Shown here: in pieces, positions 7,817 through 16,073 of the stretch | Layout of the letters: each line of letters begins with the position of its first letter | Position numbering within the stretch: position 1 is the stretch's first letter | From: Paraburkholderia sp. Tr-20389 | GTDB taxonomy: Bacteria > Pseudomonadota > Gammaproteobacteria > Burkholderiales > Burkholderiaceae | Direction of reading: 5' to 3' | Assembly: GCF_017104565.1 (NCBI RefSeq) | Contig: NZ_JAAGPD010000032.1 | Coordinates: forward strand, 62,001-126,000 | Length of the DNA stretch: 64,000 nt | Translations under genes and position numbers: made by a program | The notes under the pieces: generated by a model | What the model saw: only the letters and a program-made list of their open reading frames with translations | What the model was told of the DNA's origin: nothing | Database searches by the model: none

Positions 7817-9127
7817 ATGCAGAGCAGGATGGAGACCCGCGTGGCGACGCGCGATGCGGCAACGGCTGAGCGCGCAACCAGCGTGCGCTGGCGCATCTTC
7901 GGTGTGGTTTTCCTCATCACGCTGATCAACCTGGTGGATCGCATTTCGTTGTCGATCGCGATGCCCACCATCGCGAAAGAGTTCGCACTTTCGCCCGCGA
8001 TGCAGGGCCTTATCCTCTCCAGCTTCTTCTGGTCGTATGCGCTGCTGCAGATTCCGGGCGGCTGGCTGATCGACCGCTTCGGGGCGCGCAAGGTAGTCGC
8101 GGGCGCGACGCTGCTGTGGGGCATCTTTCAGACGCTGATGGGCGCGGCGACGGGCGGCCTCTCGATGCTCTGCATGCGCATCGGGCTGGGCGCCGCCGAA
8201 GCGCCGTTGTTTCCCGCCGGCAGCAAGCTCAATGCGTTATGGCTCTCGAAGAAGGAACGGGCACGCGGCGCGGTGCTGATGGATGCGGGCTCGCCGCTCG
8301 GCGCGGCGATCGGCGGGCTCGCGATCTCCAACCTGATTCTGATGTTCGGCTCGTGGCGCACGGCGTTCGTCGTCGCCGGTCTCGCGACCATCGCGTGCGG
8401 ATGGCTGGCGTGGCGCTATCTCCGCGACGACCCCGCGAAGCATCCGGGCGTCAACGCGGCGGAGCTGGATCATATCCGCGATGGCGCACCCGCGCAGGCC
8501 AGCGCAGCCGTTCAGGCGAGCGCGCACACGCAGGATGCGCCCTTGCCGCTGCGCTCGACGGTGGCGATGTGCGCGGGCCGCATGGCCTGGGCGATGATCT
8601 TCTTCGGCCTGTTGACCTGGGGCCCGACCTATCTGACACAGGCGCGAGGCTTGAGCCTGGCGCAGATCGGCGCGGCCACGTTCTTCATTTTCCTGGCGGG
8701 CGCATGTGGCTCGCTGACGGGCGGCTTTCTATGCGATGCGTTGTGCTCCTGGGGCGTCGCGCGCGGCAGGGTCGTGAAGGGGATGATCGCGGTGTCGGGT
8801 CTCGCGACGCTTGCGGTGTTCGCCATGCTGCCGGGTATTTCATCGCCTGTGACGGCCATCGCGGTGTTGTGCGCGGCAGCGTTCGTGCTGCTGTGGGGCA
8901 GCCTGTACTGGAGCTTGCCGTCGCTGCTCGCGAGCCCCGGGCGCGTGGGCCTGCTCGGCGCGTGCATGAATTGTGCGGGCAGCGTCGGCGGCATTTCGAT
9001 TCCGCTCATTACAGGCTTCATTCTCCAACGCACCGGCTCGTTCGATGCGGTGCTGCATTTTTACAGCGCATGTGCGCTGGTGTATATCTTCGGCTCGCTG
9101 GCGATCGATCTGCGCCACACGCGCTGA
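7817..9127 (+). CDS. MFS transporter, ACS family
   Basis: A 436-residue major facilitator with 12 predicted helices; helix 1 reads LITLINLVDRISLSIAMP, a variant of the ACS-family LDR signature, and GGWLIDRFGARKV is the loop 2-3 motif. The start at 7817 has CAGGAGACGGAC upstream; it begins 52 bp after the dehydratase stop and ends 21 bp before the PdxA-like gene, so all belong to one operon. The likely cargo is the sugar acid or lactone processed by that operon. This is the second ACS carrier within 4 kb, so the two may carry different compounds or stereoisomers. Confidence 0.88.
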   Translation: MQSRMETRVATRDAATAERATSVRWRIFGVVFLITLINLVDRISLSIAMPTIAKEFALSPAMQGLILSSFFWSYALLQIPGGWLIDRFGARKVVAGATLLWGIFQTLMGAATGGLSMLCMRIGLGAAEAPLFPAGSKLNALWLSKKERARGAVLMDAGSPLGAAIGGLAISNLILMFGSWRTAFVVAGLATIACGWLAWRYLRDDPAKHPGVNAAELDHIRDGAPAQASAAVQASAHTQDAPLPLRSTVAMCAGRMAWAMIFFGLLTWGPTYLTQARGLSLAQIGAATFFIFLAGACGSLTGGFLCDALCSWGVARGRVVKGMIAVSGLATLAVFAMLPGISSPVTAIAVLCAAAFVLLWGSLYWSLPSLLASPGRVGLLGACMNCAGSVGGISIPLITGFILQRTGSFDAVLHFYSACALVYIFGSLAIDLRHTR

Positions 9128-9148
9128 CAACTGAAAGGCAAAACTACG

Positions 9149-10150
9149 ATGAAACCCCGTATTGCAGTCCTGCTCGGCGATCCTGCCGGCATCGGTCCCG
9201 AACTCATCGCGCGTCTGCTCGCGCGGCCCGAAAACCGCGCCTGCGCCAATCTGCTCATCATCGGCGACAGACGCGAACTCGATAAAGGCATGGAGATCGC
9301 GCAACAGCGCTTCGATTACACCGTGGTCGAGAACGAAGCCGATGCGAAGCGCGATACCGACGTGCCGTCGCTGATCGATTTCCGCCTCGCCGACGACGCG
9401 CCCTATGAACGCGCCGTGTCGACGGAGCGCGGCGGCCGTTACAGCCTCGAAGCCTTCAGGAAGGCCTTGCGCCTGACGCGGGACATGCGCACTCACGCGA
9501 TGATGTTCGCCCCCGTCAACAAGACCTCGCTGCACCTGGCGGGCATGGAAACGAGCGACGAGATGGAATGGTTTGCGCGCCAGCTCGATTACAGCGGCGC
9601 GTTCTGCGAATTCAACGTGCTGGACGAACTGTGGACCTCGCGCGTGACGTCGCACATGGCGCTGAAGGACGTGAGCGCGCGCCTGTCGGCGCAGCGCATC
9701 GTCGGCGCGATCAAGCTGATCGACGATGGTCTGAAACGCGCGGGCATCGCCGCGCCGCGCATCGCGGTGTGCGGTTTCAATCCGCACAACGGCGACAACG
9801 GCGCGTTCGGCCGCGAGGAGCTGGACGTGATCGCGCCCGCCGTCGACCTCGCGCGTTCGCTCGGTCACGACGCACAGGGCCCGTTCCCCGCCGATACGAT
9901 CTTCGTGCGCGCGCGTGATCAGAAAGCATTCGACGGCGTGGTCACGATGTATCACGATCAAGGCCAGATCGCGATGAAGCTGATGGGCTTCTGGCGCGGC
10001 GTGACCGTTCACGGCGGTCTGCCCGTGCCGATCACCACGCCCGCGCATGGCACCGCGTTCGATATCCACGGCCAGGGGAAGGCCGACGTGGGCGCGACGC
10101 AGAAGGCGTTCGATATCGCCGTGCGAATGGCGCAGGACCGTCTGGGCTGA
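9149..10150 (+). CDS. PdxA-like NAD-dependent hydroxy-acid dehydrogenase (catabolic)
   Basis: A 333-residue member of the PdxA family, whose enzymes oxidise and usually decarboxylate a 3-hydroxy acid. The three metal His residues are in place: H169 (RVTSHMALKD), H213 (GFNPHNGDNG) and H269 (TMYHDQGQ); the phosphate/NAD-end motif TPAHGTAFD is present too. Vitamin B6 synthesis is unlikely since the neighbours are a sugar-acid dehydratase, a carrier and a lactonase, with no pdxJ or ksgA. Catabolic PdxA relatives include the 4-phosphothreonate/erythronate enzymes (PdxA2), normally paired with a DUF1537 kinase, and terephthalate-dihydrodiol dehydrogenases. No DUF1537 kinase is found here, so the substrate may be unphosphorylated. 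The ribosome site is GAAAGG; the gene ends 4 bp before the next start. Confidence 0.85.
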   Translation: MKPRIAVLLGDPAGIGPELIARLLARPENRACANLLIIGDRRELDKGMEIAQQRFDYTVVENEADAKRDTDVPSLIDFRLADDAPYERAVSTERGGRYSLEAFRKALRLTRDMRTHAMMFAPVNKTSLHLAGMETSDEMEWFARQLDYSGAFCEFNVLDELWTSRVTSHMALKDVSARLSAQRIVGAIKLIDDGLKRAGIAAPRIAVCGFNPHNGDNGAFGREELDVIAPAVDLARSLGHDAQGPFPADTIFVRARDQKAFDGVVTMYHDQGQIAMKLMGFWRGVTVHGGLPVPITTPAHGTAFDIHGQGKADVGATQKAFDIAVRMAQDRLG

Positions 10151-10154
10151 CGCC

Positions 10155-11111
10155 ATGATGCGCGAGCATATCGAGGCGTTGCGCCAGCGCTTCCTCACCA
10201 GCGGCGATGACGCAGACCTGCCCATCGTCGATGCGCATCATCACTTCTGGGATCTGAAGCGCAACTATCATCCCTGGCTGTGCGACGAGCCGCGCATTCC
10301 GTTTCGATACGGCGACTACGGGAATATCTGCCGCGACTTCCTGCCCGACGATTATTTCGCGCGGGCGGCCGCTCATCGTATCGTCAAGACGGTGATGATG
10401 GAAGGCGAGTGGGACCCGCGCGATCCCACAGGCGAAGCGCGCTGGGCGACGGATTTGCATCAGCGTACCGGTCTGCCCAGCGCGATGGCCGCGCAGATAT
10501 GGCTGGACCGCGACGACGCCGCCGATGTACTCGCCGCGTATCGCGACCTGCCGCTCGTGCGCAGCGTGCGGCATAAGCCCGCCACCGTGCCGCGCGGCGC
10601 GCATCGCCGCGATTTCAGCGCTCCCGGCTCGATGCGTTGCGAACGCTGGCGGCGAGGCTACGCGCTGCTCGGGGCAAGCGGCCTGATGTTCGAACTTCAG
10701 GCGCCGTGGTGGCATTTCGAGGAAGCGGCGGAACTGGCGCGCGACTTCCCGCGAACCATGATCGTCGTGAATCACACGGGGCTCCCCGCCGATCGCAGCG
10801 ACGAAGCGCTGACCGCATGGCGTCGTGCGCTCGATGCGCTGGCGCGTCATCCCAACGTGTGGCTCAAGATTTCGGGCATCGGCGAGCAGGGCGCGGCATG
10901 GAGCGTCGAGCGCAACGGTCGTGTCGTGCGCGACGCGATCGCCTGCTTCGGTGTGGCGCGCTGTCTTTTCGCGAGCAACTTTCCCGTCGACAGTCTCGTG
11001 GTGACGCTCGACGATCTCTTCAGCGGCTTCAAGGCGATGGTCGCCGAACGCACGCGCGAAGAACGGCTCGCGCTCTTTCACGACAACGCGTGCCTGCTCT
11101 ATCGCATCTAG
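10155..11111 (+). CDS. COG3618-type amidohydrolase / sugar lactonase
   Basis: A 318-residue metal-dependent hydrolase of the amidohydrolase_2 family (TIM barrel). The HxH metal motif is at H28-x-H30 in VDAHHHFWDL, further His residues occur in RHKPATV and VNHTGLP, and the C-terminal Asp position reads FASNFPVDSL. Here Asn stands just before the phenylalanine-proline, as in the lactonase subgroup (LRA2/L-fuconolactonase and 2-pyrone-4,6-dicarboxylate lactonase relatives). The start ATG at 10155 lies only 4 bp after the PdxA-like stop, so translation is coupled. A lactonase ahead of the dehydratase would complete an oxidative sugar route started by the aldo/keto reductase at 2923. Confidence 0.8.
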   Translation: MMREHIEALRQRFLTSGDDADLPIVDAHHHFWDLKRNYHPWLCDEPRIPFRYGDYGNICRDFLPDDYFARAAAHRIVKTVMMEGEWDPRDPTGEARWATDLHQRTGLPSAMAAQIWLDRDDAADVLAAYRDLPLVRSVRHKPATVPRGAHRRDFSAPGSMRCERWRRGYALLGASGLMFELQAPWWHFEEAAELARDFPRTMIVVNHTGLPADRSDEALTAWRRALDALARHPNVWLKISGIGEQGAAWSVERNGRVVRDAIACFGVARCLFASNFPVDSLVVTLDDLFSGFKAMVAERTREERLALFHDNACLLYRI

Positions 11112-11149
11112 ATACCGTTTCGAGGTCGGCTCACGCCCGCGCCAGAATC

Positions 11150-11467
11150 TCAAGTATCGGCAGGCTCCGCGACGTCGATATCGAGAAGCGCCGTGCTGAT
11201 CGACTTGCCGTGTGCATCGAGCGCAAGCGAGCGCGTGACACCTCCTCCGAGCGCATGCCCGAGCACAAAATTGAATGCGCCCAGAAGCGGCAGTTCATAA
11301 CGGACGACATCGCCTTTCACGACATCGGCGAGGTGAGCCCTGACACGCTCGGGCGTCAGGGTGTCGCGCAGATGCGCGTAATGCTTCGCGTCGAAGCAGA
11401 TCACGGAAACGTTGAGCGTGTTGCCTTTGTCGCCAGTGCGGCCGTGTGCGAGTTCACGCAGTTTCAT
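11150..11467 (-). CDS. DUF4387 / AtuA-partner small protein
   Basis: A 105-residue protein beginning MKLRELAHGRTGDKGNTLNV, the conserved opening of the DUF4387/AtuA-C domain that is a small partner, or sometimes a fused C-terminal domain, of AtuA (DUF1446) proteins. The start at 11467 overlaps the end of the AtuA gene by 14 bases and has GGAGG six bases upstream, showing translational coupling. It probably forms a complex with the large AtuA protein. The molecular function is not established, although the family was first tied to acyclic terpene use in Pseudomonas. It is the last gene of the minus-strand carrier/AtuA/DUF4387 operon. Confidence 0.85.
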   Translation of the reverse strand: MKLRELAHGRTGDKGNTLNVSVICFDAKHYAHLRDTLTPERVRAHLADVVKGDVVRYELPLLGAFNFVLGHALGGGVTRSLALDAHGKSISTALLDIDVAEPADT

Positions 11468-12812
11468 CGCTTGCCTCCACGATTTCGAAGACGGGATTGA
11501 CCCGTTCACGCGGCAGCAGAACGGACTGCACCGCGAGGACTTCGCGGACCGCTTTCGTCACACCGCCGCCGCCCGCTGGTCCGTTGGTGTAGAGCGTTTC
11601 GACCTCGTTGCCGATGCGCGTCGCTTCCGCGGCGCTCGATGCGCGGCCCGCGACGCGCACGCGAACTTCGTACGGCTCGTCATGGCTTGCAGCGAGGCTG
11701 TCGCCGTAAAGCGCATTCACGCCGATCAGATCGAAGCGCAATTCGCTCGTGCTCACACCTGTTATCGCGAGGCGCTCGCGCACGATGTCGAGCGCCAGCC
11801 GCGCCCGCGCGACTGCGCCCGGCCCGCCGTAGGAAATCTGCCCTTCGCCGATATAGCCGTCGATATAAGCAACGGACACCTTGAGCGTCCCGGTGCGCGC
11901 CGTGCCGCGCCCGCCCGTCACGCGCACGCGATCCTTGGCTTCCTGCGCGACCCGCACCTGCGTGAAGTCTGCGACGACATCCGGCTGGTAATAGCGCGCG
12001 GGATCGTGAATCTCATACAGCAGTTGCTCCTTGCACGTTGCCTCGGTCACGCAACCGCCCGCGTGCGGCACTTTGCCGATCACGATGTTGCCGCTTGCAT
12101 CGACTTCGCCAACAGGAAAGCCGAGACGCGCGAGATCCGGCACGTCCTTGAAGCCCGGGTCCGCGAAGTAGCCGCCCGTCACCTGTCCCGCGCATTCGAG
12201 CAGATGGCCGACCACGGTGGCCTGCCCGAGCGTGCGCCAGTCATCCATCTTCCAGCCGAATTCGTGGATGAGCGGCGCCGTGAACAGCGACGGATCCGCG
12301 ACGCGTCCAGTCAGCACGACGTCCGCGCCCGCCGCCAGCGCGGCGACGATGGGCGCCGCGCCGAGATACGCATTCGCCGATACGATCCGGTCGGCATAGG
12401 CGCTGACGTCATCGCCCGATTCCTCGAAGCGCAGAGGCGATCGCAGCGCGACGTCGAGCACGTCGTCGCCGGTCACGGCTGCGATCTTGAGACTGCGCAA
12501 GCCGAGTTCGCGCGCGATCTGTGCCGTCTTCCGCGCGGCAGCGCCCGGATTCGCCGCGCCCATGTTCGAGATGATGCGCACGCGGTTCTTCGCGGCGACG
12601 GGCAATACCGCGCGCATGCGTGCTTCGAGCAACGGGTCGAAGCCTTGCGACGGATCGCGGCGGCGCGCCTGCTGCGCAATGGCAATCGTGCGCTCGGCAA
12701 GACATTCGAACACGAGATAGTCGAGCGCGCCGTGTTCCGCGAGTTCGACGGCCGGTTCGATGCGGTCGCCCGAGTAGCCCGCGCCTGCGCCTATCCTGAT
12801 GTGGTCTTTCAT
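11454..12812 (-). CDS. AtuA-family (DUF1446) protein
   Basis: A 452-residue DUF1446 protein. Recognisable stretches are IRIGAGAGYSGDRIEPA at the N-terminus, IISNMGAANPGAAA, DVVLTGRVADPSLF, and IGKVPHAGGCVTEATCKEQL. AtuA of the acyclic terpene utilisation cluster is the reference member, but its reaction is unproven. I place the start at ATG 12812 rather than the TTG at 12824; the gap to the upstream CitMHS gene is then 18 bp. The next gene overlaps by 14 bp. The pairing with a carboxylate carrier and DUF4387, without any acyl-CoA genes of the terpene pathway, suggests that it acts on a hydroxy- or keto-carboxylic acid here. Confidence 0.88.
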   Translation of the reverse strand: MKDHIRIGAGAGYSGDRIEPAVELAEHGALDYLVFECLAERTIAIAQQARRRDPSQGFDPLLEARMRAVLPVAAKNRVRIISNMGAANPGAAARKTAQIARELGLRSLKIAAVTGDDVLDVALRSPLRFEESGDDVSAYADRIVSANAYLGAAPIVAALAAGADVVLTGRVADPSLFTAPLIHEFGWKMDDWRTLGQATVVGHLLECAGQVTGGYFADPGFKDVPDLARLGFPVGEVDASGNIVIGKVPHAGGCVTEATCKEQLLYEIHDPARYYQPDVVADFTQVRVAQEAKDRVRVTGGRGTARTGTLKVSVAYIDGYIGEGQISYGGPGAVARARLALDIVRERLAITGVSTSELRFDLIGVNALYGDSLAASHDEPYEVRVRVAGRASSAAEATRIGNEVETLYTNGPAGGGGVTKAVREVLAVQSVLLPRERVNPVFEIVEASDETA

Positions 12813-12830
12813 GACGTCACCCAAACTCGA

Positions 12831-14135
12831 TCAAAGCGAAAACACGCCCAGCACGACACACGCGATCGTCATCACGATCGATGCGCCGAACAGGAGCGGA
12901 AACGTAAACTTCTGATGGTCCGCGAGATCGATCCCGCACAAACCGACGACGAGAAACGTCGCGGGCGTCAGCGGGCTCACGGGAAAGCCGGTGGTCATCT
13001 GACCGAGCAGCGCGGCCTGACCGACGTGCACGGCCGGCACGCCAAGTTGCGACGCCACTTCCGCGATCACCGGCAGCACGCCGAAATAGAACGAGTCGGG
13101 ATCGAAGAGCATCGAGAGCGGCATCGACAGGATGCCGAGCGCAACGGGGATGTGCGAGGCCATCGAGGGCGGCACGAAACCGACGGCCGCCTGCGCCATT
13201 GCCTTCAACATGCCGCTGCCCTGCATGACGCCGGTGAAGACGCCTGCCGCGAGCAGAATGCCCGCCATCATCAACGCGGCGCGCGCGTGCGCATCGATGC
13301 GCTTTCTCTGCATGTCGACATTCGGGTAGTTGACCATCAGCGCGATGCACAGGCCGACCATGAACATGATCGCGGGCGGGATCTTCTCGCCCATCGCGAC
13401 CATCGTGCCCAGCACCACGATCGTCAGAACGATGTTGAACCAGAAGTTCTGCGGACGGCGCAGCGCTTGTTCTTCCGGCGTGAGCTTGCGTTCGGGCATC
13501 GGAATGGAGCCGTTCGCGCTCGAATAGCCGAGACGCCTTTCCTCGCGCCGGCCGAGCCACCACGCCATGCCGAACACGAACGCGAGACCGATCGCCTGCA
13601 CGGGAATCAGCGGATTGAAAAGCGCTGAAATGGGCAGATGCAGCGACGCGGACGCTCGGATCATCGGCCCCGTCCACGGCAGGAAGTTGATGCCCGCCGC
13701 CATCGACACGGCTGCTGCGAGCACGCGCTTGTCCATCTGCAGACGTTCGTAGAGCGGCAGCATCGCGGGGATCGTGACGAGGAAGCAGACTGCGCCGGAG
13801 CCGTCGAGATGGATCAGAAGCGCAAGCAGCGTCGTGCCCATCACGATGCGCGTGGGCTTCGTGCCGACCGCGCGCAGGATGCGGTCGATGATGGGGTCGA
13901 GCGTGCCTGCGTCGGTGATCGTGCCGAAGTAGAGAATCGCGAACACGAACATGCCCACGACGGGCGCCAGGCTCTTCAGTCCGTCGATCACGAACTTGCT
14001 GGTCTGCAAGCCGAATCCGCCGATCAGCGACGCCGCGATCGGAACGATGATGAGCGCGACGAGCGGCGACATGCGCTTCGAGAGTATCGCGCCGAGCAGG
14101 ATGACGATGGTGGCGAGGCCGAGCAACGGCAACAT
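12831..14135 (-). CDS. CitMHS-family carboxylate transporter
   Basis: A 434-residue protein of 11-12 hydrophobic segments of the CitMHS family, whose known members import citrate as a metal-ion complex with protons. Conserved parts include VGMFVFAILYFGTITDAG, LIHLDGSGA, NFLPWTGP and the C-terminal FPVSPLTPATFLVVGL. It is the first gene of a minus-strand operon with AtuA and DUF4387 and is divergent from a LysR gene (100 bp apart). The substrate need not be citrate; the linked genes point to a carboxylic acid whose breakdown starts with the AtuA pair. Confidence 0.88.
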   Translation of the reverse strand: MLPLLGLATIVILLGAILSKRMSPLVALIIVPIAASLIGGFGLQTSKFVIDGLKSLAPVVGMFVFAILYFGTITDAGTLDPIIDRILRAVGTKPTRIVMGTTLLALLIHLDGSGAVCFLVTIPAMLPLYERLQMDKRVLAAAVSMAAGINFLPWTGPMIRASASLHLPISALFNPLIPVQAIGLAFVFGMAWWLGRREERRLGYSSANGSIPMPERKLTPEEQALRRPQNFWFNIVLTIVVLGTMVAMGEKIPPAIMFMVGLCIALMVNYPNVDMQRKRIDAHARAALMMAGILLAAGVFTGVMQGSGMLKAMAQAAVGFVPPSMASHIPVALGILSMPLSMLFDPDSFYFGVLPVIAEVASQLGVPAVHVGQAALLGQMTTGFPVSPLTPATFLVVGLCGIDLADHQKFTFPLLFGASIVMTIACVVLGVFSL

Positions 14136-14235
14136 GAACGTGTCTCCGAATCTTGATTTGTAGTGAGGTCAAGCGTAAGTTCGAGGCGGCGATAACACAA
14201 TTGAAATGATTTGATCGTAGCTATTACGAACCATA

Positions 14236-15120
14236 ATGGATCTAAATCTTCGCGATATCCGCGCGCTGGTTGCCGTGGCCGAGGCTGGCAGCTTCACGCG
14301 CGCGGCCGAGCGCCTGCATCTGTCGCAGCCGGCGCTCACCGTGCAGATACGCCGGCTGGAAGAAGCGGTCGGCGCGCGTCTGTTCGACCGCAACAGCCGT
14401 AACGTCGCGTTGACGGCGACCGGCCGTGAGCTGCTGCCGCTGCTGCGCAAGTCGCTGCAGGACATGGAAACCGTATTGCGCGATGCGCGTGCGCTAGGCG
14501 AAGGGGAGAGCGGGACCGTGCGCGTCGCGTGCTTGCCGACGTTCGCGGCGAGCGTGTTGCCGGAGTTGATCATCGATATGAAGCGCGAGGTGCCGCGCGT
14601 CGTCTTCCAGATTCGCGATGTCGTCGCGAGTACCGTCAATGCGCTCGTGCGCAACGAGGAAGCGGACATCGGTCTCACGGGCGGCGAGGTGCTCGATCCG
14701 CTGCTCGAAGTTCTGCAAACGGGTGTGGACCGGCTCGTCGTCGTGTGTCCGCAGGCGCATCCGCTGGCGAGAAAGCGGCGCATCGGTCTGAGCGAGCTGG
14801 CTCGGGTGCCGCTCGTGCTGACCGCGCCGGGCACGAGCGTGCGAGCGGTCGTGGATGCGGCGCTCAGTGAATCGGGCGAGCCGCTGGATATCGCTTGCGA
14901 ACCCACGTATATGATGACGGCCGTCGCGATGGTGCGTGCGGGCCTGGGCGTGACCATCCTGCCCGAGACCGCGCGCGAGGTGCGAGCGGAAGCGGGGCTC
15001 GTCGTGAAGAAGATCGACCATCCGGCGTTCGTGCGGTCGATCGCGATCGTCAAGAAGAAGGGCAGGACGTTGCCCGCGATAACGGAGAAGTTCGTGACAT
15101 TGATGCGTCAATGCTTATGA
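14236..15120 (+). CDS. LysR-family transcriptional regulator of the CitMHS/AtuA operon
   Basis: A 294-residue LysR regulator: the winged helix spans residues 1-60 (LNLRDIRALVAVAEAGSF, then LSQPALTVQIRRLEE), the linker ends near 90, and GTVRVACLPTFAAS opens the effector domain. It is divergent from the CitMHS/AtuA/DUF4387 operon across a 100-bp gap that is AT-rich (about 14190-14235) and should hold the shared operator, so it is the probable activator of that operon. The GlyValThrIleLeuPro stretch near residue 240 is typical of the family. Confidence 0.88.
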   Translation: MDLNLRDIRALVAVAEAGSFTRAAERLHLSQPALTVQIRRLEEAVGARLFDRNSRNVALTATGRELLPLLRKSLQDMETVLRDARALGEGESGTVRVACLPTFAASVLPELIIDMKREVPRVVFQIRDVVASTVNALVRNEEADIGLTGGEVLDPLLEVLQTGVDRLVVVCPQAHPLARKRRIGLSELARVPLVLTAPGTSVRAVVDAALSESGEPLDIACEPTYMMTAVAMVRAGLGVTILPETAREVRAEAGLVVKKIDHPAFVRSIAIVKKKGRTLPAITEKFVTLMRQCL

Positions 15121-15124
15121 CGCA

Positions 15125-15451
15125 ATGCATGTGGCGGAAAAGATGCGCGGCTCATTTGTGCACAGACTGCGCGCCGGACTCCATGCCATCTCGTTCACTG
15201 CGGCGCAGGTATGCAACGACACGTCGCGTGCCCATGTCGCAGTCGACTCGGAAGCCGAGGCGTTGCGATCGGTCGTCGTGATGTCTGCCGTTCTGCCACA
15301 GAAAGCCCAGAGCGAGCCGTTGCTGTTGGTCTGTTTTCGGCGGCGCTTGCAACCAACCATGCTGCTGATCCTCGCCCACGATCGGCCCTTCACGGGGGAG
15401 ATCGCGGTGACGCCGGAACCGCTATTGCAGGTCATGCCCGCGCGTCGCTGA
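15125..15451 (+). pseudogene. Possible gene remnant, unclassified
   Basis: An open frame of 108 codons starting 5 bp after the LysR stop, without a ribosome site. Part of its translation (alternating charged and hydrophobic residues ending in EPLLLVCFRRR) faintly recalls the end of the PAS/output region of CheB-CheR fusion proteins, but there is no catalytic motif. It lies in the gene-poor stretch 15.1-16.1 kb. I treat it as a decayed fragment at best; it may equally be random. Confidence 0.2.
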
Positions 15452-15486
15452 CGAGCCGGGCAAGGCAGGCAGGAGACCCGAATTTT

Positions 15487-15696
15487 TCATTGCGCCGCGA
15501 GCGCGTCGAGACGAGCGCGTGCAATCTCATCGGGATGCAGGCAGTGATACGCGTCGAACAGCTGAGAGCACAGTTGTGCGAGGTCCGCGAGATTGACGGC
15601 CTGATCGGGGTGCTCGACTTCTCTCGCGTTGAGTATGTCGTCTAACACCGGGGCTAGGCGACGCAGTTGTTGGAATGTCTCCAGATCCAGTTCCAT
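15487..15696 (-). CDS. Small hypothetical protein
   Basis: A possible 69-residue acidic, Leu-rich, helical protein from the ATG at 15696, which has AGGAATTGAT directly ahead; an ATG at 15732 would add 12 residues. I recognise no family. Helical segments such as LETFQQLRRLAPVLDDIL and ADLAQLCSQLFDAYHCL suggest a small alpha-helical bundle. It stands alone between a decayed region and the Uma2 gene, so no context hint on function is available. Confidence 0.4.
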   Translation of the reverse strand: MELDLETFQQLRRLAPVLDDILNAREVEHPDQAVNLADLAQLCSQLFDAYHCLHPDEIARARLDALAAQ

Positions 15697-15732
15697 ATCA
15701 ATTCCTGTAGCCGCGAAATCATGGCTCTTCAT

Positions 15733-16073
15733 GCGGGCCGGTTGCGCTGCGTGTCTCGGCCGTCCACCTCACACGCTAACATTTTCATAAATCCTGCGCA
15801 GAGTGTGGTCTCGTCGATCGTCATTCATATGACGCTATGCGAGGTCTCCCGTTCCAGATTTTTTTACGCGACGCACAATGACTTAAAGAAAACTATCAAC
15901 TTTTTTCCGCCCTTCACCGTGGTGAAGGGGATTGCGCGCCCATGCAACTGACGCGAACGAGCAGATTTACTGTGCCCAGCGCAGGTATCTTGTGCGGTGC
16001 ACAGCAAAGCAAATTGTTAAATCGAGGAGAAAGGGTATACGCTTACGCAACTTCCCTACGGAGGCTCTCCCTC
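15733..16073. other. Gene-poor stretch
   Basis: About 340 bp without a supported gene. It is clearly lower in GC than the surroundings (AT-rich at 15780-15915, with runs such as TTTTTTACG and AACTTTTTTCC), as expected of a promoter region or of transferred or decayed DNA ahead of the Uma2 gene. I see no repeat or tRNA remnant. Confidence 0.4.

Noticed and set aside
9149-10150. PdxA as vitamin B6 biosynthesis
   Set aside because: The neighbours are sugar-acid catabolic genes and no ksgA, surA or pdxJ is near; a catabolic relative is more likely.
10047-10154. Earlier start for the amidohydrolase
   Set aside because: It would overlap the end of the PdxA-like gene by over 100 bp; the ATG at 10155 directly after that stop is natural.
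12817-14172. Second long minus-strand frame overlapping the CitMHS gene
   Set aside because: Its translation is Arg/His/Ala-rich without membrane helices, while the overlapping frame gives a clean CitMHS carrier.
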